A stretch of 13,496 nucleotides of DNA. Origin: Clostridia bacterium (GTDB lineage Bacteria > Bacillota > Clostridia > Saccharofermentanales > UBA5734). Both the position numbers and the translations under genes were made by a program. The stretch's first letter is position 1. The number at the start of each line of letters is the position of its first letter. Below, in pieces: positions 1 to 6,229 of this stretch. The stretch covers positions 1-13,496 of the forward strand of contig RZZF01000013.1 of NCBI GenBank assembly GCA_009929975.1. The letters are read 5' to 3'. Below the pieces are notes generated by a model. It was given only the letters and a program-made list of their open reading frames with translations, was not told the origin of the DNA and searched no databases.

Positions 1-9
1 GGTTTATTC

Positions 10-969
10 TTAGTATTCCTGTATGTTTATATGATCATATAAAAGCTGGCCGGGCCTGTCAAGTTGAGGGGGCCGTTCAGCCGCCGACAGACAGGCCCGC
101 CGATACTCGATCGGGCGCATACCGGTTCCTTTCAGGAACATGGCTGAAAAGCGGCTGGCTGTCTTGTAGCCGCACCGCTGAGCGATATCACCTATCAGGA
201 GGCTGTCGTTTTTCAGGAGCTGACAGGCCAGATCAAGCCGGCAGCCAATCAGGTAATCACGAATCGTTATTTGAAATGTCTGCCGGAATGAGCGGCTCAA
301 GTGGCTCGGATTGACCCCAAGCCGCTGCGCGATCACCTGAAGGCTGAGCGGTCTGGCACAGTGCTGCTTCAGATAATCCAGAAGTTCAGGCATCCTCTGC
401 TGAAGACCACGATGATTCGTCAAGCCGCGGAAATTCGGATATCCAATATTGGACTGCCTGATGAGAAGGATCGCCAGTTGAGCTGCGATATTCCGGGTCA
501 TCCAATCGAATCCGGGGGCAGCCTGCTGTTGCTCCAGCTCAATCTGCCGCAACAGATCACGGGCAGCGCTGCCGATTTCGGTTGATTGATCACGAATCAC
601 CAGCCTCGATTGAGGTTGAATCGTCTTCAGCATCTGATGCATATAAGTTGCCTGAAAAATAACAATCTGACAGAGAAGTGGAAAGCGCTTGTGCTGAATC
701 GTCAGATCAATGCCCTCAAACTGCGATTGGGGATCGAGCGTGATCAGCGTTCTGGCTTCATTTGACTGGCATAGGCAGCCGGCACCACGGCCTACGATCA
801 GCGGCGCGCCAGAAAGAATGAACATATAAGAAGGAAGTGAACCGGCGGATGTGATCACCAGCTGATTCTGGACAGCCACCTTCAAATAGCGCATGGGGCC
901 AGCTGAAAGATGATAGAGAACTGGACCTTCAGGTAAACGGTCTGGATGAATAATGAGTTTGTGTCGCAT
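10..969 (-). CDS. AraC-family transcriptional regulator
   Basis: Predicted DNA-binding regulator of 319 residues, cytoplasmic. The C-terminal part, about residues 194-291, is a complete AraC/XylS double helix-turn-helix domain. The first helix-turn-helix is near LSLQVIAQRLGVNPSHLSRS (209-226). The second is near IGDIAQRCGYKTASRFSAMF (259-278), followed by the usual G-x-x-P-x-x-Y-R ending (281-290). Residues 1-190 form a sensor region that I do not recognise; residues 48-85 could be a cupin-like strand segment, as in many relatives, but this is weak. The start is the ATG at 969, which has no clear Shine-Dalgarno in front of it; the next in-frame Met is residue 26. The gene diverges from the carboxypeptidase homologue across a repeat-rich 279-bp gap, so that gene and the regulator itself are the natural targets. 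The ligand is unknown. The family call is sure; the target is inference. Confidence 0.9.
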   Translation of the reverse strand: MRHKLIIHPDRLPEGPVLYHLSAGPMRYLKVAVQNQLVITSAGSLPSYMFILSGAPLIVGRGAGCLCQSNEARTLITLDPQSQFEGIDLTIQHKRFPLLCQIVIFQATYMHQMLKTIQPQSRLVIRDQSTEIGSAARDLLRQIELEQQQAAPGFDWMTRNIAAQLAILLIRQSNIGYPNFRGLTNHRGLQQRMPELLDYLKQHCARPLSLQVIAQRLGVNPSHLSRSFRQTFQITIRDYLIGCRLDLACQLLKNDSLLIGDIAQRCGYKTASRFSAMFLKGTGMRPIEYRRACLSAAERPPQLDRPGQLLYDHINIQEY

Positions 970-980
970 CGCTTTATTAT

Positions 981-988
981 GTCAATCC
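981..988 (-). promoter_or_regulatory. Third GGATTGAC copy, possible operator half-site in the regulator's leader
   Basis: The minus strand reads GGATTGAC here, identical to each arm of the inverted repeat at 1111-1130. It lies between the candidate -10 (1045-1040) and the start codon at 969, a place where binding would block transcription. A repressive, autoregulatory use is inference. Confidence 0.3.
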
Positions 989-1039
989 CGGATGTATTTT
1001 TGGCCGCCAGCACAGCAGCATGACGTCAAATTATGAATG

Positions 1040-1045
1040 ATTATA
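1040..1045 (-). promoter_or_regulatory. Candidate -10 box of the araC-like gene
   Basis: The minus strand reads a perfect TATAAT. Seventeen bases further upstream the sequence is ACTATT, a poor -35, and there is no TG extension. The leader would be about 65 nt. Confidence 0.3.
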
Positions 1046-1073
1046 CCGCTAGATCCAACGATAATAGTGCCTG

Positions 1074-1090
1074 ATCAACCAAAAGTTGAT
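1074..1090. repeat. Short dyad ATCAAC-CAAAA-GTTGAT
   Basis: A 6-bp perfect inverted repeat with a 5-base centre, in the same intergenic region as the GGATTGAC copies. It could be a protein-binding site; a dyad this short can also arise by chance. Confidence 0.25.
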
Positions 1091-1110
1091 GAAAATGCTC
1101 TTCTTTTTGC

Positions 1111-1130
1111 GTCAATCCTGCTGGATTGAC
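1111..1130. repeat. Perfect inverted repeat GTCAATCC-TGCT-GGATTGAC
   Basis: Eight-base arms at 1111-1118 and 1123-1130 flank a 4-base centre. The same octamer recurs at 981-988, 12 bases upstream of the regulator's start codon. No T-run follows the dyad, so an operator is more likely than a terminator. Confidence 0.5.
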
Positions 1131-1160
1131 ATTGTCAGCCATCAACCGCCGGCTGGTGAT

Positions 1161-1189
1161 CTGTGATATGTTTTTTGCCCTGTGATATG
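1161..1189 (+). repeat. Tandem 10-bp direct repeat, candidate AraC-type operator
   Basis: CTGTGATATG occurs exactly at 1161-1170 and again at 1180-1189, a start-to-start distance of 19 bp, close to two helical turns. AraC-family proteins usually contact direct repeats about two turns apart with their two helix-turn-helix units, placed at or just upstream of the -35. Here the pair brackets the position where a -35 would lie for the TATATT at 1196-1201. The repeat is seen directly; its role as operator is inference. Confidence 0.55.
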
Positions 1190-1201
1190 GTAAAATATAT
1201 T
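1173..1201 (+). promoter_or_regulatory. Candidate promoter of the carboxypeptidase homologue
   Basis: TATATT at 1196-1201 matches the -10 consensus at five of six bases. A T-rich TTTTGC at 1173-1178 lies 17 bp upstream but is a poor -35, which would fit dependence on an activator bound at the overlapping direct repeats. Transcription would start near 1208 and give a leader of about 40 nt. TAAAAT at 1191-1196 is an alternative -10. Confidence 0.35.
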
Positions 1202-1248
1202 ACTGTTCAACACAACGGCCTGTCGGATCAACAGCAGAGGATGGTTGG

Positions 1249-2664
1249 ATGAAAGCGGTCAGCAGAAAACGGGTCACACGGCTTGTCAGCGTCATGATAC
1301 TGGCGTTTTTTCTGCCTGTGCTTTTTTCCCAGGTTCTGGTGTCAGCCAGCGAGTCAGTGTCACCGCCCGTCGCGAATCCGGCCTTTCCGGATCTTCAGAT
1401 CACCAATTCATCTCAGGCCGCGGCCGTTCTGGAGACCGGACGCATGCGGCTTTTGTACTCGAAAAACGCGGGTTCTCGCATGCACATTCCAGCGTCGTCC
1501 AAGCTGATGACCGCGCTTCTCGCGGTTGAGCGGCTCGAAATGGATGTTCCGGTGACCATCAGTAATGTCGCGGCGGCCGCGGATCTTGAACAGGAGCCAG
1601 GTGATGGCGTGCTCCTGGAAAATGGTGATAAGTATCCGCTTGAATATCTGCTGCTTCGCCTGATGTTCTATGATTCAGACGGAGCGGCCGTGGCAATCGC
1701 CGAACAGATCAGCGGCGTTGAGAGTGACTTTGTTGAATTGATGAATTCACGGGCCGGGTCTCTGGGAATGTCTGATACCGTGTTCCGCAATGTGACGGGC
1801 CAGCTCGATGTTGATGAGGCCATGCTGGAGGGCAATTCACAGTCGGATAATCTGCCTGAACTGACACGTGCCGCTCTGCGCCAGTATTCGACCGCTCAGG
1901 ATACCGCTGAATTACTTGCGACCGCCATGCAGGATACGGATTTTTCCCGTCTGCTCAGCAAGGAAAGTGAATATGTCGTTATTGAAGGACAACCGCTGAT
2001 CTCCATGCAAAATCAGATCAGCGACTTATGGACACTGTCCGAAGGCAGTGTCCTGGCCGCGTTCGCGTCAAACCGCTCCGGCAGCAGTGAGACATCCCTG
2101 ACCATATCCGGTACCGCCGGTGATATCGGGGTTGTCGCGGTCACCGTCGGTGGAACCGCTGATCAGCAGATCAATGATATCCTGACCATTCTCAGAGTCA
2201 CCGGCAATTCATATATGACCGACACGCTCACGGTCGCCGGCGAACGGTTTACCGGCGGTCAGGAACAAACGGTTGACGGAGAACGATTCGGTCTGCTTTA
2301 CCGCAAGACGACCTATTATGTCCGGCCGATTCAGGATCTTTTTCTCAAAGATACCATCCGCTACGTCTCATTCGGCCCCCATCAGCGTCCGATCCAGCGC
2401 AGCATGATCGTCGGACAGGTGGTCTTTGAACTCAAGGACGGTACCGTGATTACGGTGAATGTCGGTCCGGACCAGCAGATCCTCTCTGATATCGCGATGA
2501 TCGACCACGCGCTCAGCCAGATGCAGTCCAACCCGAATCTGACCTATCTCATTCTGATCGCGTTTGCCCTCCTGATCGGCATGATGGCCTGGCAGACAGT
2601 CGCCAATGTGGCACGGCTGGCCCGGTTGATTCAGCTGATCCGTCTTGAGCAGAAACTCCACTGA
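1249..2664 (+). CDS. Secreted, membrane-anchored D-Ala-D-Ala carboxypeptidase homologue, probably inactive
   Basis: A 471-residue protein with a signal peptide (about 1-33), a peptidase S11/PBP5-like domain (about 55-320), a PBP5 C-terminal-like beta domain (about 325-412) and a C-terminal membrane helix (about 432-452) with a basic cytoplasmic end. The fold signature is clear: LLYSKNA (68-74), KLMTALLAVE (85-94), AAVAIAEQISG (146-156) and YSTAQD (213-218). The catalytic motifs are not intact. SxxK reads ASSK (82-85, Lys kept), SxN reads DSD (142-144), and KTG reads WTL (261-263). Active relatives trim pentapeptide from peptidoglycan by a serine acyl-enzyme; this protein should not be able to. 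It may bind wall peptides or act as a partner or decoy. The start is the ATG at 1249 with AGAGG 8 bases upstream. The reading frame is intact over its whole length. It is a single-gene unit, divergent from the AraC regulator. The family call is firm; the loss of activity is inferred from motifs. Confidence 0.85.
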   Translation: MKAVSRKRVTRLVSVMILAFFLPVLFSQVLVSASESVSPPVANPAFPDLQITNSSQAAAVLETGRMRLLYSKNAGSRMHIPASSKLMTALLAVERLEMDVPVTISNVAAAADLEQEPGDGVLLENGDKYPLEYLLLRLMFYDSDGAAVAIAEQISGVESDFVELMNSRAGSLGMSDTVFRNVTGQLDVDEAMLEGNSQSDNLPELTRAALRQYSTAQDTAELLATAMQDTDFSRLLSKESEYVVIEGQPLISMQNQISDLWTLSEGSVLAAFASNRSGSSETSLTISGTAGDIGVVAVTVGGTADQQINDILTILRVTGNSYMTDTLTVAGERFTGGQEQTVDGERFGLLYRKTTYYVRPIQDLFLKDTIRYVSFGPHQRPIQRSMIVGQVVFELKDGTVITVNVGPDQQILSDIAMIDHALSQMQSNPNLTYLILIAFALLIGMMAWQTVANVARLARLIQLIRLEQKLH

Positions 2665-2666
2665 TC

Positions 2667-3215
2667 TCAGCGGTACAATAACCGCCGAATCGCGGAAAGT
2701 ATAATATCCAGACTGAAATGATACAACAGAAAACCGGCCTGCAGCCCAAGTGGCAGCAGCCAGAAAAACCAGCCGAGCGGTTCCCGGATCAAGTCAAGTC
2801 GGATCTGCAGGATCCAAACGACCGAAAGAACCGCCAAGTTGAAATAAATCACTCGAAACAGCCAGGCCAACGGCTTGGACAATCGCTGTTCAAGGCAACC
2901 CGATAAAAGCGGATAGGGACCGAAAAAAATAAGGAACGGCCAGACAGCGGCCAGTCCTGAAAAAGCGGCTGCGGCTGCCGCACCTGACAGCAGGACCATC
3001 CAGGCACTCCGTCTGGAAATCTGGTCTGCAGCGACAGACAAACAGACCGAGGTCATCACAAAAAAAGTCAGATTTATTCCCGGCGAAACCGCCGCAAGAT
3101 AGAGAAAAAGTATAATCAGTGCGGTCATCAAACCGCCGAAGCTGATCCGATATGTTTTTTGCCGCAGAGGCGGATTCGGCTGGTGGCCGGTTCCGTCCGG
3201 CTTCTCAGCAGCCAC
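2667..3215 (-). CDS. Small multispanning membrane protein of unknown function
   Basis: I do not recognise this protein by name. It is strongly hydrophobic, with about five membrane segments, near residues 30-46, 47-64, 71-98, 114-137 and 146-170 of 182, and a basic C-terminal end (RRLLYR). The opening [14 protein letters not shown] recalls integral membrane proteins of the DUF2232/ECF-substrate-subunit kind, but this is only a resemblance. It is the last gene of the operon with the J-domain protein. The start is uncertain. The GTG at 3215 overlaps the J-protein stop by 11 bp, which would allow translational coupling. GTG 3254, ATG 3248, GTG 3224 and ATG 3128 are in frame, and none has a good Shine-Dalgarno. 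The stop lies 2 bp from that of the convergent carboxypeptidase homologue. Confidence 0.75.
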   Translation of the reverse strand: MAAEKPDGTGHQPNPPLRQKTYRISFGGLMTALIILFLYLAAVSPGINLTFFVMTSVCLSVAADQISRRSAWMVLLSGAAAAAAFSGLAAVWPFLIFFGPYPLLSGCLEQRLSKPLAWLFRVIYFNLAVLSVVWILQIRLDLIREPLGWFFWLLPLGLQAGFLLYHFSLDIILSAIRRLLYR

Positions 3216-3624
3216 ACAGATCACCGCCCATGCAGCCGCAGCAGGCATCGGCACAGCACAGACAGCTCAAGGTATTGCACAGATCGTCCATCGCGGAACC
3301 ACGCTGCTGATAATACGGTCCGCGGCTTTGCGGATCGTTCCAGTTATGCCGCGGCGGGGTTTGCTGCCAGTTCTGCCATGGTGGCTGCTGTTGCTGCTGC
3401 GGATTGGCGTCAGTACTTTGACGGGTCCCGGAACGGCCGGGCAGCGTCAGCTGGTCATAGGCTTCGTTGATTTCCTGCATTTTTTCTTTGGCCAGGCTTT
3501 CCAGCGGGTGATCTTTATAATTGTCCGGATGATATTGTTTGACCAATGTGCGATAGGCCTTTTTGATCTCATCCTGACTTGAACCCGGACGCACGCCCAG
3601 GACTTCATATGGTGATTTTGCCAT
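3205..3624 (-). CDS. J-domain (DnaJ-like) protein with cysteine-rich C-terminal tail
   Basis: A 139-residue protein. Residues 1-62 are a J domain with the diagnostic His-Pro-Asp (32-34), which in this family stimulates the ATPase of DnaK-type Hsp70. The DnaJ G/F region, zinc-finger domain and substrate-binding domain are absent. Residues 65-111 are a Gln/Asn/Pro-rich, probably disordered linker. The last 24 residues hold nine cysteines (116, 121, 123, 124, 128, 129, 131, 137, 139) around [12 protein letters not shown]. Similar tails occur in short clostridial J proteins, as I recall, so the tail is probably functional, perhaps for metal or cluster binding or disulfides. The start ATG at 3624 has AAGGAG upstream. 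The gene is 25 bp downstream of the DUF5685-like gene and overlaps the membrane-protein gene. It is a specialised co-chaperone rather than the housekeeping dnaJ. Confidence 0.9.
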   Translation of the reverse strand: MAKSPYEVLGVRPGSSQDEIKKAYRTLVKQYHPDNYKDHPLESLAKEKMQEINEAYDQLTLPGRSGTRQSTDANPQQQQQPPWQNWQQTPPRHNWNDPQSRGPYYQQRGSAMDDLCNTLSCLCCADACCGCMGGDLCGC

Positions 3625-3649
3625 GACTGTGACTCCTTAAATCGATCGG

Positions 3650-4513
3650 CTAAAGCCGGCCGGGCTTTGTCCCTGCGATGATCTGCCGACGCATATCAGG
3701 CAGTCCGTCGATGATGATATTACGAATAATCCCGCTGTCCTGTTGATAAGGAAGCAGCGCAGCGGTAAGGTCAAGTGACCGTTCAAGCTGTTCCAGCCGT
3801 TCAGATGCCTGCGCACAGGCTTCCGTCCGGCTGCGGCCGCTCAGCGGATTCCATCTCCCATTATCGGTATCCTCCTGCCAATCGTCAATCGCGTCCACCA
3901 GATAGATCCAGCAGCCAAGATCATGCCCGATCAGTGAAATCGCGTCGATCATTGGTCTCTGACGAGCAGGATGGTCCGGGCTGAACACCGTTTGAACGGC
4001 CGCGCTGAAGATCTCGCCAAGCAGCCGTCCGAAACACTCAGCCGCGCTGAGATCAGGTGGTCCGGCTTCAATATCAGCCAGAGTTCTCAGTTCTGATTCG
4101 ATCCGGGGAATCAGCGTTTCAAAGTGACCGGCCGCTTTTTCATAAGCGCTGCGCAGCGCGAGATGAACAGCGTTGCCCTGCCAGCGTTTTCCATCAGAGG
4201 TATCGTCTGATGCCTTATACCAGACCAGAATAACTGAGAGGGCGGCACAAGCCGACAGGATCGTATGTTCCTGCATCACCGGTTTTTTGCGGATCGGATT
4301 GAGGACACAGGTTTCCGGCCGGATCTCACGGGGTTCGTCGCTGAGCGACAGCAGCAGGACCGCCAGCATGGTCAGATCATAGCCCAGCGTCAGCCGGGCA
4401 GCCTGACCGTATTCGCGGCCGATCTGCTTGCACAGTCCGCAATAGACGGCACGGTAGTAGCTGAACTCCTTCACCAGAAGATCAGATTTCAGTGGTCGGA
4501 CATAACCAAACAT
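3650..4513 (-). CDS. DUF5685-like protein of unknown function
   Basis: A 287-residue soluble, mostly helical protein. The N-terminus, M-F-G-Y-V-R-P, followed by Y-Y-R-A-V-Y-C-G-L-C (19-28), matches what I recall of the clostridial family annotated DUF5685. Two Asp-rich segments stand out: W-Y-K-A-S-D-D-T-S-D (98-107) and D-A-I-D-D-W-Q-E-D (207-215) followed by N-x-x-x-N-P. Paired motifs like these about 100 residues apart recall all-alpha isoprenoid synthases, so a diphosphate-Mg site is possible but unproven. Cys25 and Cys28 form a CxxC. The start is the ATG at 4513, because AGGAGAG (4523-4517) lies just before it and the family's N-terminal motif begins there. A 22-codon upstream extension to 4579 is in frame but has no support. 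It is the first gene of an operon with the J-domain protein (25 bp downstream) and the membrane protein. Confidence 0.8.
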   Translation of the reverse strand: MFGYVRPLKSDLLVKEFSYYRAVYCGLCKQIGREYGQAARLTLGYDLTMLAVLLLSLSDEPREIRPETCVLNPIRKKPVMQEHTILSACAALSVILVWYKASDDTSDGKRWQGNAVHLALRSAYEKAAGHFETLIPRIESELRTLADIEAGPPDLSAAECFGRLLGEIFSAAVQTVFSPDHPARQRPMIDAISLIGHDLGCWIYLVDAIDDWQEDTDNGRWNPLSGRSRTEACAQASERLEQLERSLDLTAALLPYQQDSGIIRNIIIDGLPDMRRQIIAGTKPGRL

Positions 4514-4516
4514 AGT

Positions 4517-4523
4517 CTCTCCT
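4517..4523 (-). promoter_or_regulatory. Ribosome binding site fixing the DUF5685-like start
   Basis: The minus strand reads AGGAGAG immediately upstream of the ATG at 4513. It decides for that start over the in-frame one at 4579. Confidence 0.7.
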
Positions 4524-4587
4524 GACAGGTGGGGCGGCAGCCTGCGGATCACAGCGGAAACGATGGCTCCGTCTGTCAAAACAGGCC

Positions 4588-4607
4588 TTTATATGGTATC
4601 ATATTAT
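4588..4607. promoter_or_regulatory. AT-rich divergent promoter region for gltX and the DUF5685-like operon
   Basis: On the plus strand TGG-TATCAT (4594-4602) resembles an extended -10 and would give a gltX leader of about 80 nt. On the minus strand TATAAA (4593-4588) is a possible -10 for the DUF5685-like gene. The two overlap. Neither has a convincing -35. Confidence 0.35.
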
Positions 4608-4643
4608 CTGTTTACCAAATACGGATTTTTTGTGAACGAATCA

Positions 4644-4670
4644 TCCGGACGTCTGGTTCAGACCCCCGGA
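4644..4670 (+). promoter_or_regulatory. Leader hairpin next to the gltX ribosome binding site
   Basis: TCCGG (4644-4648) pairs with CCGGA (4666-4670), and GTCTG (4651-4655) with CAGAC (4659-4663). A symmetric 2x2 internal loop separates the stems and a 3-base loop caps them. The hairpin ends 3 bases before the AGGA at 4674-4677 that serves the ATG at 4688, so folding or protein binding could affect initiation. The pairing is seen; the regulation is inference. Confidence 0.4.
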
Positions 4671-4687
4671 AACAGGATGGAACCGTT

Positions 4688-6166
4688 ATGAATCATGATC
4701 ATGTCAGAACCCGCTTCGCGCCAAGCCCGACCGGCTTTATGCATGTTGGCAATCTCCGGACCGCGTTGTATGAATATCTGATCGCCCGTTCCGCCGGCGG
4801 CCGTTTCATTCTGCGTATCGAAGATACCGACCAGAAACGGCAGGTTGAAGGTGCGCTGCAGCGAATCTTCCAGACATTGGCGGATGTCGGTCTGCAGCAC
4901 GATGAAGGACCTGATGTCGGCGGACCATATGCTCCGTATGTCCAGAGCGAGCGTCTGTCACTCTATCCGGAATACGCACAGCAGCTGATTGATTCAGGCC
5001 ATGCCTACCGCTGTTTCTGTTCACAGGAACGGCTGGAGAATCTGCGCCGCGAACAGGAAGCCTCAGGGCAGGTCGGCGGGGGATATGACCGCCGCTGCCG
5101 GGATCTTTCTCCGGCGGATATCGAGACGCGCCTGGCCGCCGGAACGCCCTTTGTCATCCGTCAGAAAATGCCCCTGACCGGCCAGACGACCTTTACGGAC
5201 GCGGTCTTCGGCCAGATTACAGTGGAGAACAGTGAGCTGGAAGACCAGGTACTGCTCAAATCTGATGGCTACCCGACGTATAATTTCGCCAATGTGATTG
5301 ATGATCATACCATGGCCATCACACATGTTGTCCGCGGGTCAGAATACCTCTCCTCCACGCCGAAATACAATCTCCTGTATTCAGCCTTCGGCTGGCAGCC
5401 TCCGGTCTATGTCCACCTGCCGCTGATCGTCGGTGATGACGGACGCAAACTGAGTAAGCGACATGGGGCCGTCAGTTTTTCCGATCTGACGGCTGAGGGG
5501 TATCTGCCAGAAGCGATTATCAACTACATCGCGCTGCTCGGCTGGAGCCCGCCCGACAACCGCGAACTGTTTACATTGGAAGCGCTTTGTGAACATTTTT
5601 CCGTGAATCGGATCAGCAAATCGCCTTCCGTGTTTGATTATCAGAAACTGGCCTGGTTCAATGGCGAGTATATCCGGCAGATGACACCAGATACCTTTCT
5701 CAGATTCAGTGAGCCCTGGTTCAGCCAGGTCTGCGGCCCGCTGGCGCCCGAGCCGGCCCGTCTGCTGGCAGAACTGCTCCAGCCACGGGTCAGCCGCCTC
5801 AGTGACATTCCCGATATGATTCACTTTCTCGCTGAAGCCGCTCCGATTGATCCGGAACTCTATGTCAATAAAAAAAGCAAATCAACACTGGAAACCACCC
5901 GGCAGATTCTGCCGCTGGCACTGGCCCGCCTGGAAGCGCTGGAGCATTGGACCAGAGATGACCTGCACGCGCTCCTGACCGGCATGGCTGAAGCGATGTC
6001 AGTCAAGAATGGCCAGATCATGTGGCCGGTCAGAATCGCGATCGCCCGGCAAGCCGTCACACCCGGCGGCGCGATCGAAGTTCTGCTTCTGCTCGGTCAG
6101 GAGGAGTCCCTGAAACGCATCCGGGCAGTCTGCCGGTTTCTGCAGAGCCTGCCGCAGGCTGAGTGA
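4688..6166 (+). CDS. gltX: Glutamyl-tRNA synthetase
   Basis: Class Ic aminoacyl-tRNA synthetase that attaches glutamate to tRNA-Glu in the cytoplasm. It has 492 residues, the usual bacterial length. The N-terminus R-F-A-P-S-P-T-G (9-16) leads into the HIGH-equivalent H-V-G-N (19-22). I-E-D-T-D (45-49) and the KMSKS-equivalent K-L-S-K-R (254-258) follow. A C-x-C pair (109, 111) with Cys137 in the insertion resembles the zinc-binding site of some bacterial GluRS. The rest is the helical anticodon-binding domain. The start is the ATG at 4688, because the family N-terminus begins there with AGGA 10 bases upstream; the 53 extra in-frame codons to 4529 look non-coding. It lies 63 bp upstream of glnS, apparently co-transcribed. 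With a GlnRS present it could be the discriminating type, but this cannot be read from motifs alone. Confidence 0.97.
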   Translation: MNHDHVRTRFAPSPTGFMHVGNLRTALYEYLIARSAGGRFILRIEDTDQKRQVEGALQRIFQTLADVGLQHDEGPDVGGPYAPYVQSERLSLYPEYAQQLIDSGHAYRCFCSQERLENLRREQEASGQVGGGYDRRCRDLSPADIETRLAAGTPFVIRQKMPLTGQTTFTDAVFGQITVENSELEDQVLLKSDGYPTYNFANVIDDHTMAITHVVRGSEYLSSTPKYNLLYSAFGWQPPVYVHLPLIVGDDGRKLSKRHGAVSFSDLTAEGYLPEAIINYIALLGWSPPDNRELFTLEALCEHFSVNRISKSPSVFDYQKLAWFNGEYIRQMTPDTFLRFSEPWFSQVCGPLAPEPARLLAELLQPRVSRLSDIPDMIHFLAEAAPIDPELYVNKKSKSTLETTRQILPLALARLEALEHWTRDDLHALLTGMAEAMSVKNGQIMWPVRIAIARQAVTPGGAIEVLLLLGQEESLKRIRAVCRFLQSLPQAE

Positions 6167-6216
6167 ATCCCGCGTCCTGTCCTGTACCATTCAGCCGGTG
6201 TCAACCGGTGAGCATT

Positions 6217-6223
6217 AAAGGAG
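6217..6223 (+). promoter_or_regulatory. Ribosome binding site of glnS
   Basis: AAAGGAG lies 6 bases before the ATG at 6230 and gives glnS its own strong initiation signal after a 63-bp gap. No terminator with a T-run is visible between gltX and glnS. Confidence 0.6.
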
Positions 6224-6229
6224 AAAACC

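Larger units (their letters stand above)
970..1248. promoter_or_regulatory. Divergent regulatory region, araC-like gene / carboxypeptidase homologue
   Basis: Gene-free stretch of 279 bp between two divergent starts, lower in GC than its surroundings. It holds a perfect TATAAT on the minus strand at 1045-1040, which could be the -10 of the regulator gene (leader about 65 nt). It also holds a TATATT at 1196-1201 facing the plus-strand gene, a tandem 10-bp direct repeat, three copies of the octamer GGATTGAC, and a short dyad at 1074-1090. No clear -35 hexamer sits at the right spacing for either -10, which suits activator-dependent promoters. No RNA gene or small ORF is evident. Confidence 0.6.

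Noticed and set aside
980..986. TTGACA followed by TAATAA on the minus strand in front of the araC-like gene
   Set aside because: The hexamer lies only about 11 bases from the start codon, too close to serve as its -35.
1021..1028. Palindrome TGACGTCA
   Set aside because: A single 8-bp palindrome with no second copy or clear relation to either promoter; it may be chance.
1126..1131. Perfect TTGACA as a -35 for the carboxypeptidase homologue
   Set aside because: The position 17 bp downstream is CCGGCT, nothing like a -10. The hexamer is better explained as part of the GGATTGAC arm.
4514..4579. 22-codon extension of the DUF5685-like gene
   Set aside because: The family-like N-terminus and an AGGAGAG site both point to the ATG at 4513.
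4674..4687. T-box-like sequence AGGATGGAACCGTT just before the gltX start, similar to the T-box core AGGGTGGNACCGCG
   Set aside because: It abuts the ATG, leaving no room for the pairing strand of an antiterminator. There is no terminator, and the likely leader is too short for a specifier stem. The AGGA part is explained as the ribosome binding site.
4529..4687. In-frame 53-codon N-terminal extension of gltX
   Set aside because: The GluRS N-terminus begins just after the ATG at 4688. The extension has no ribosome binding site and covers the divergent promoter region.
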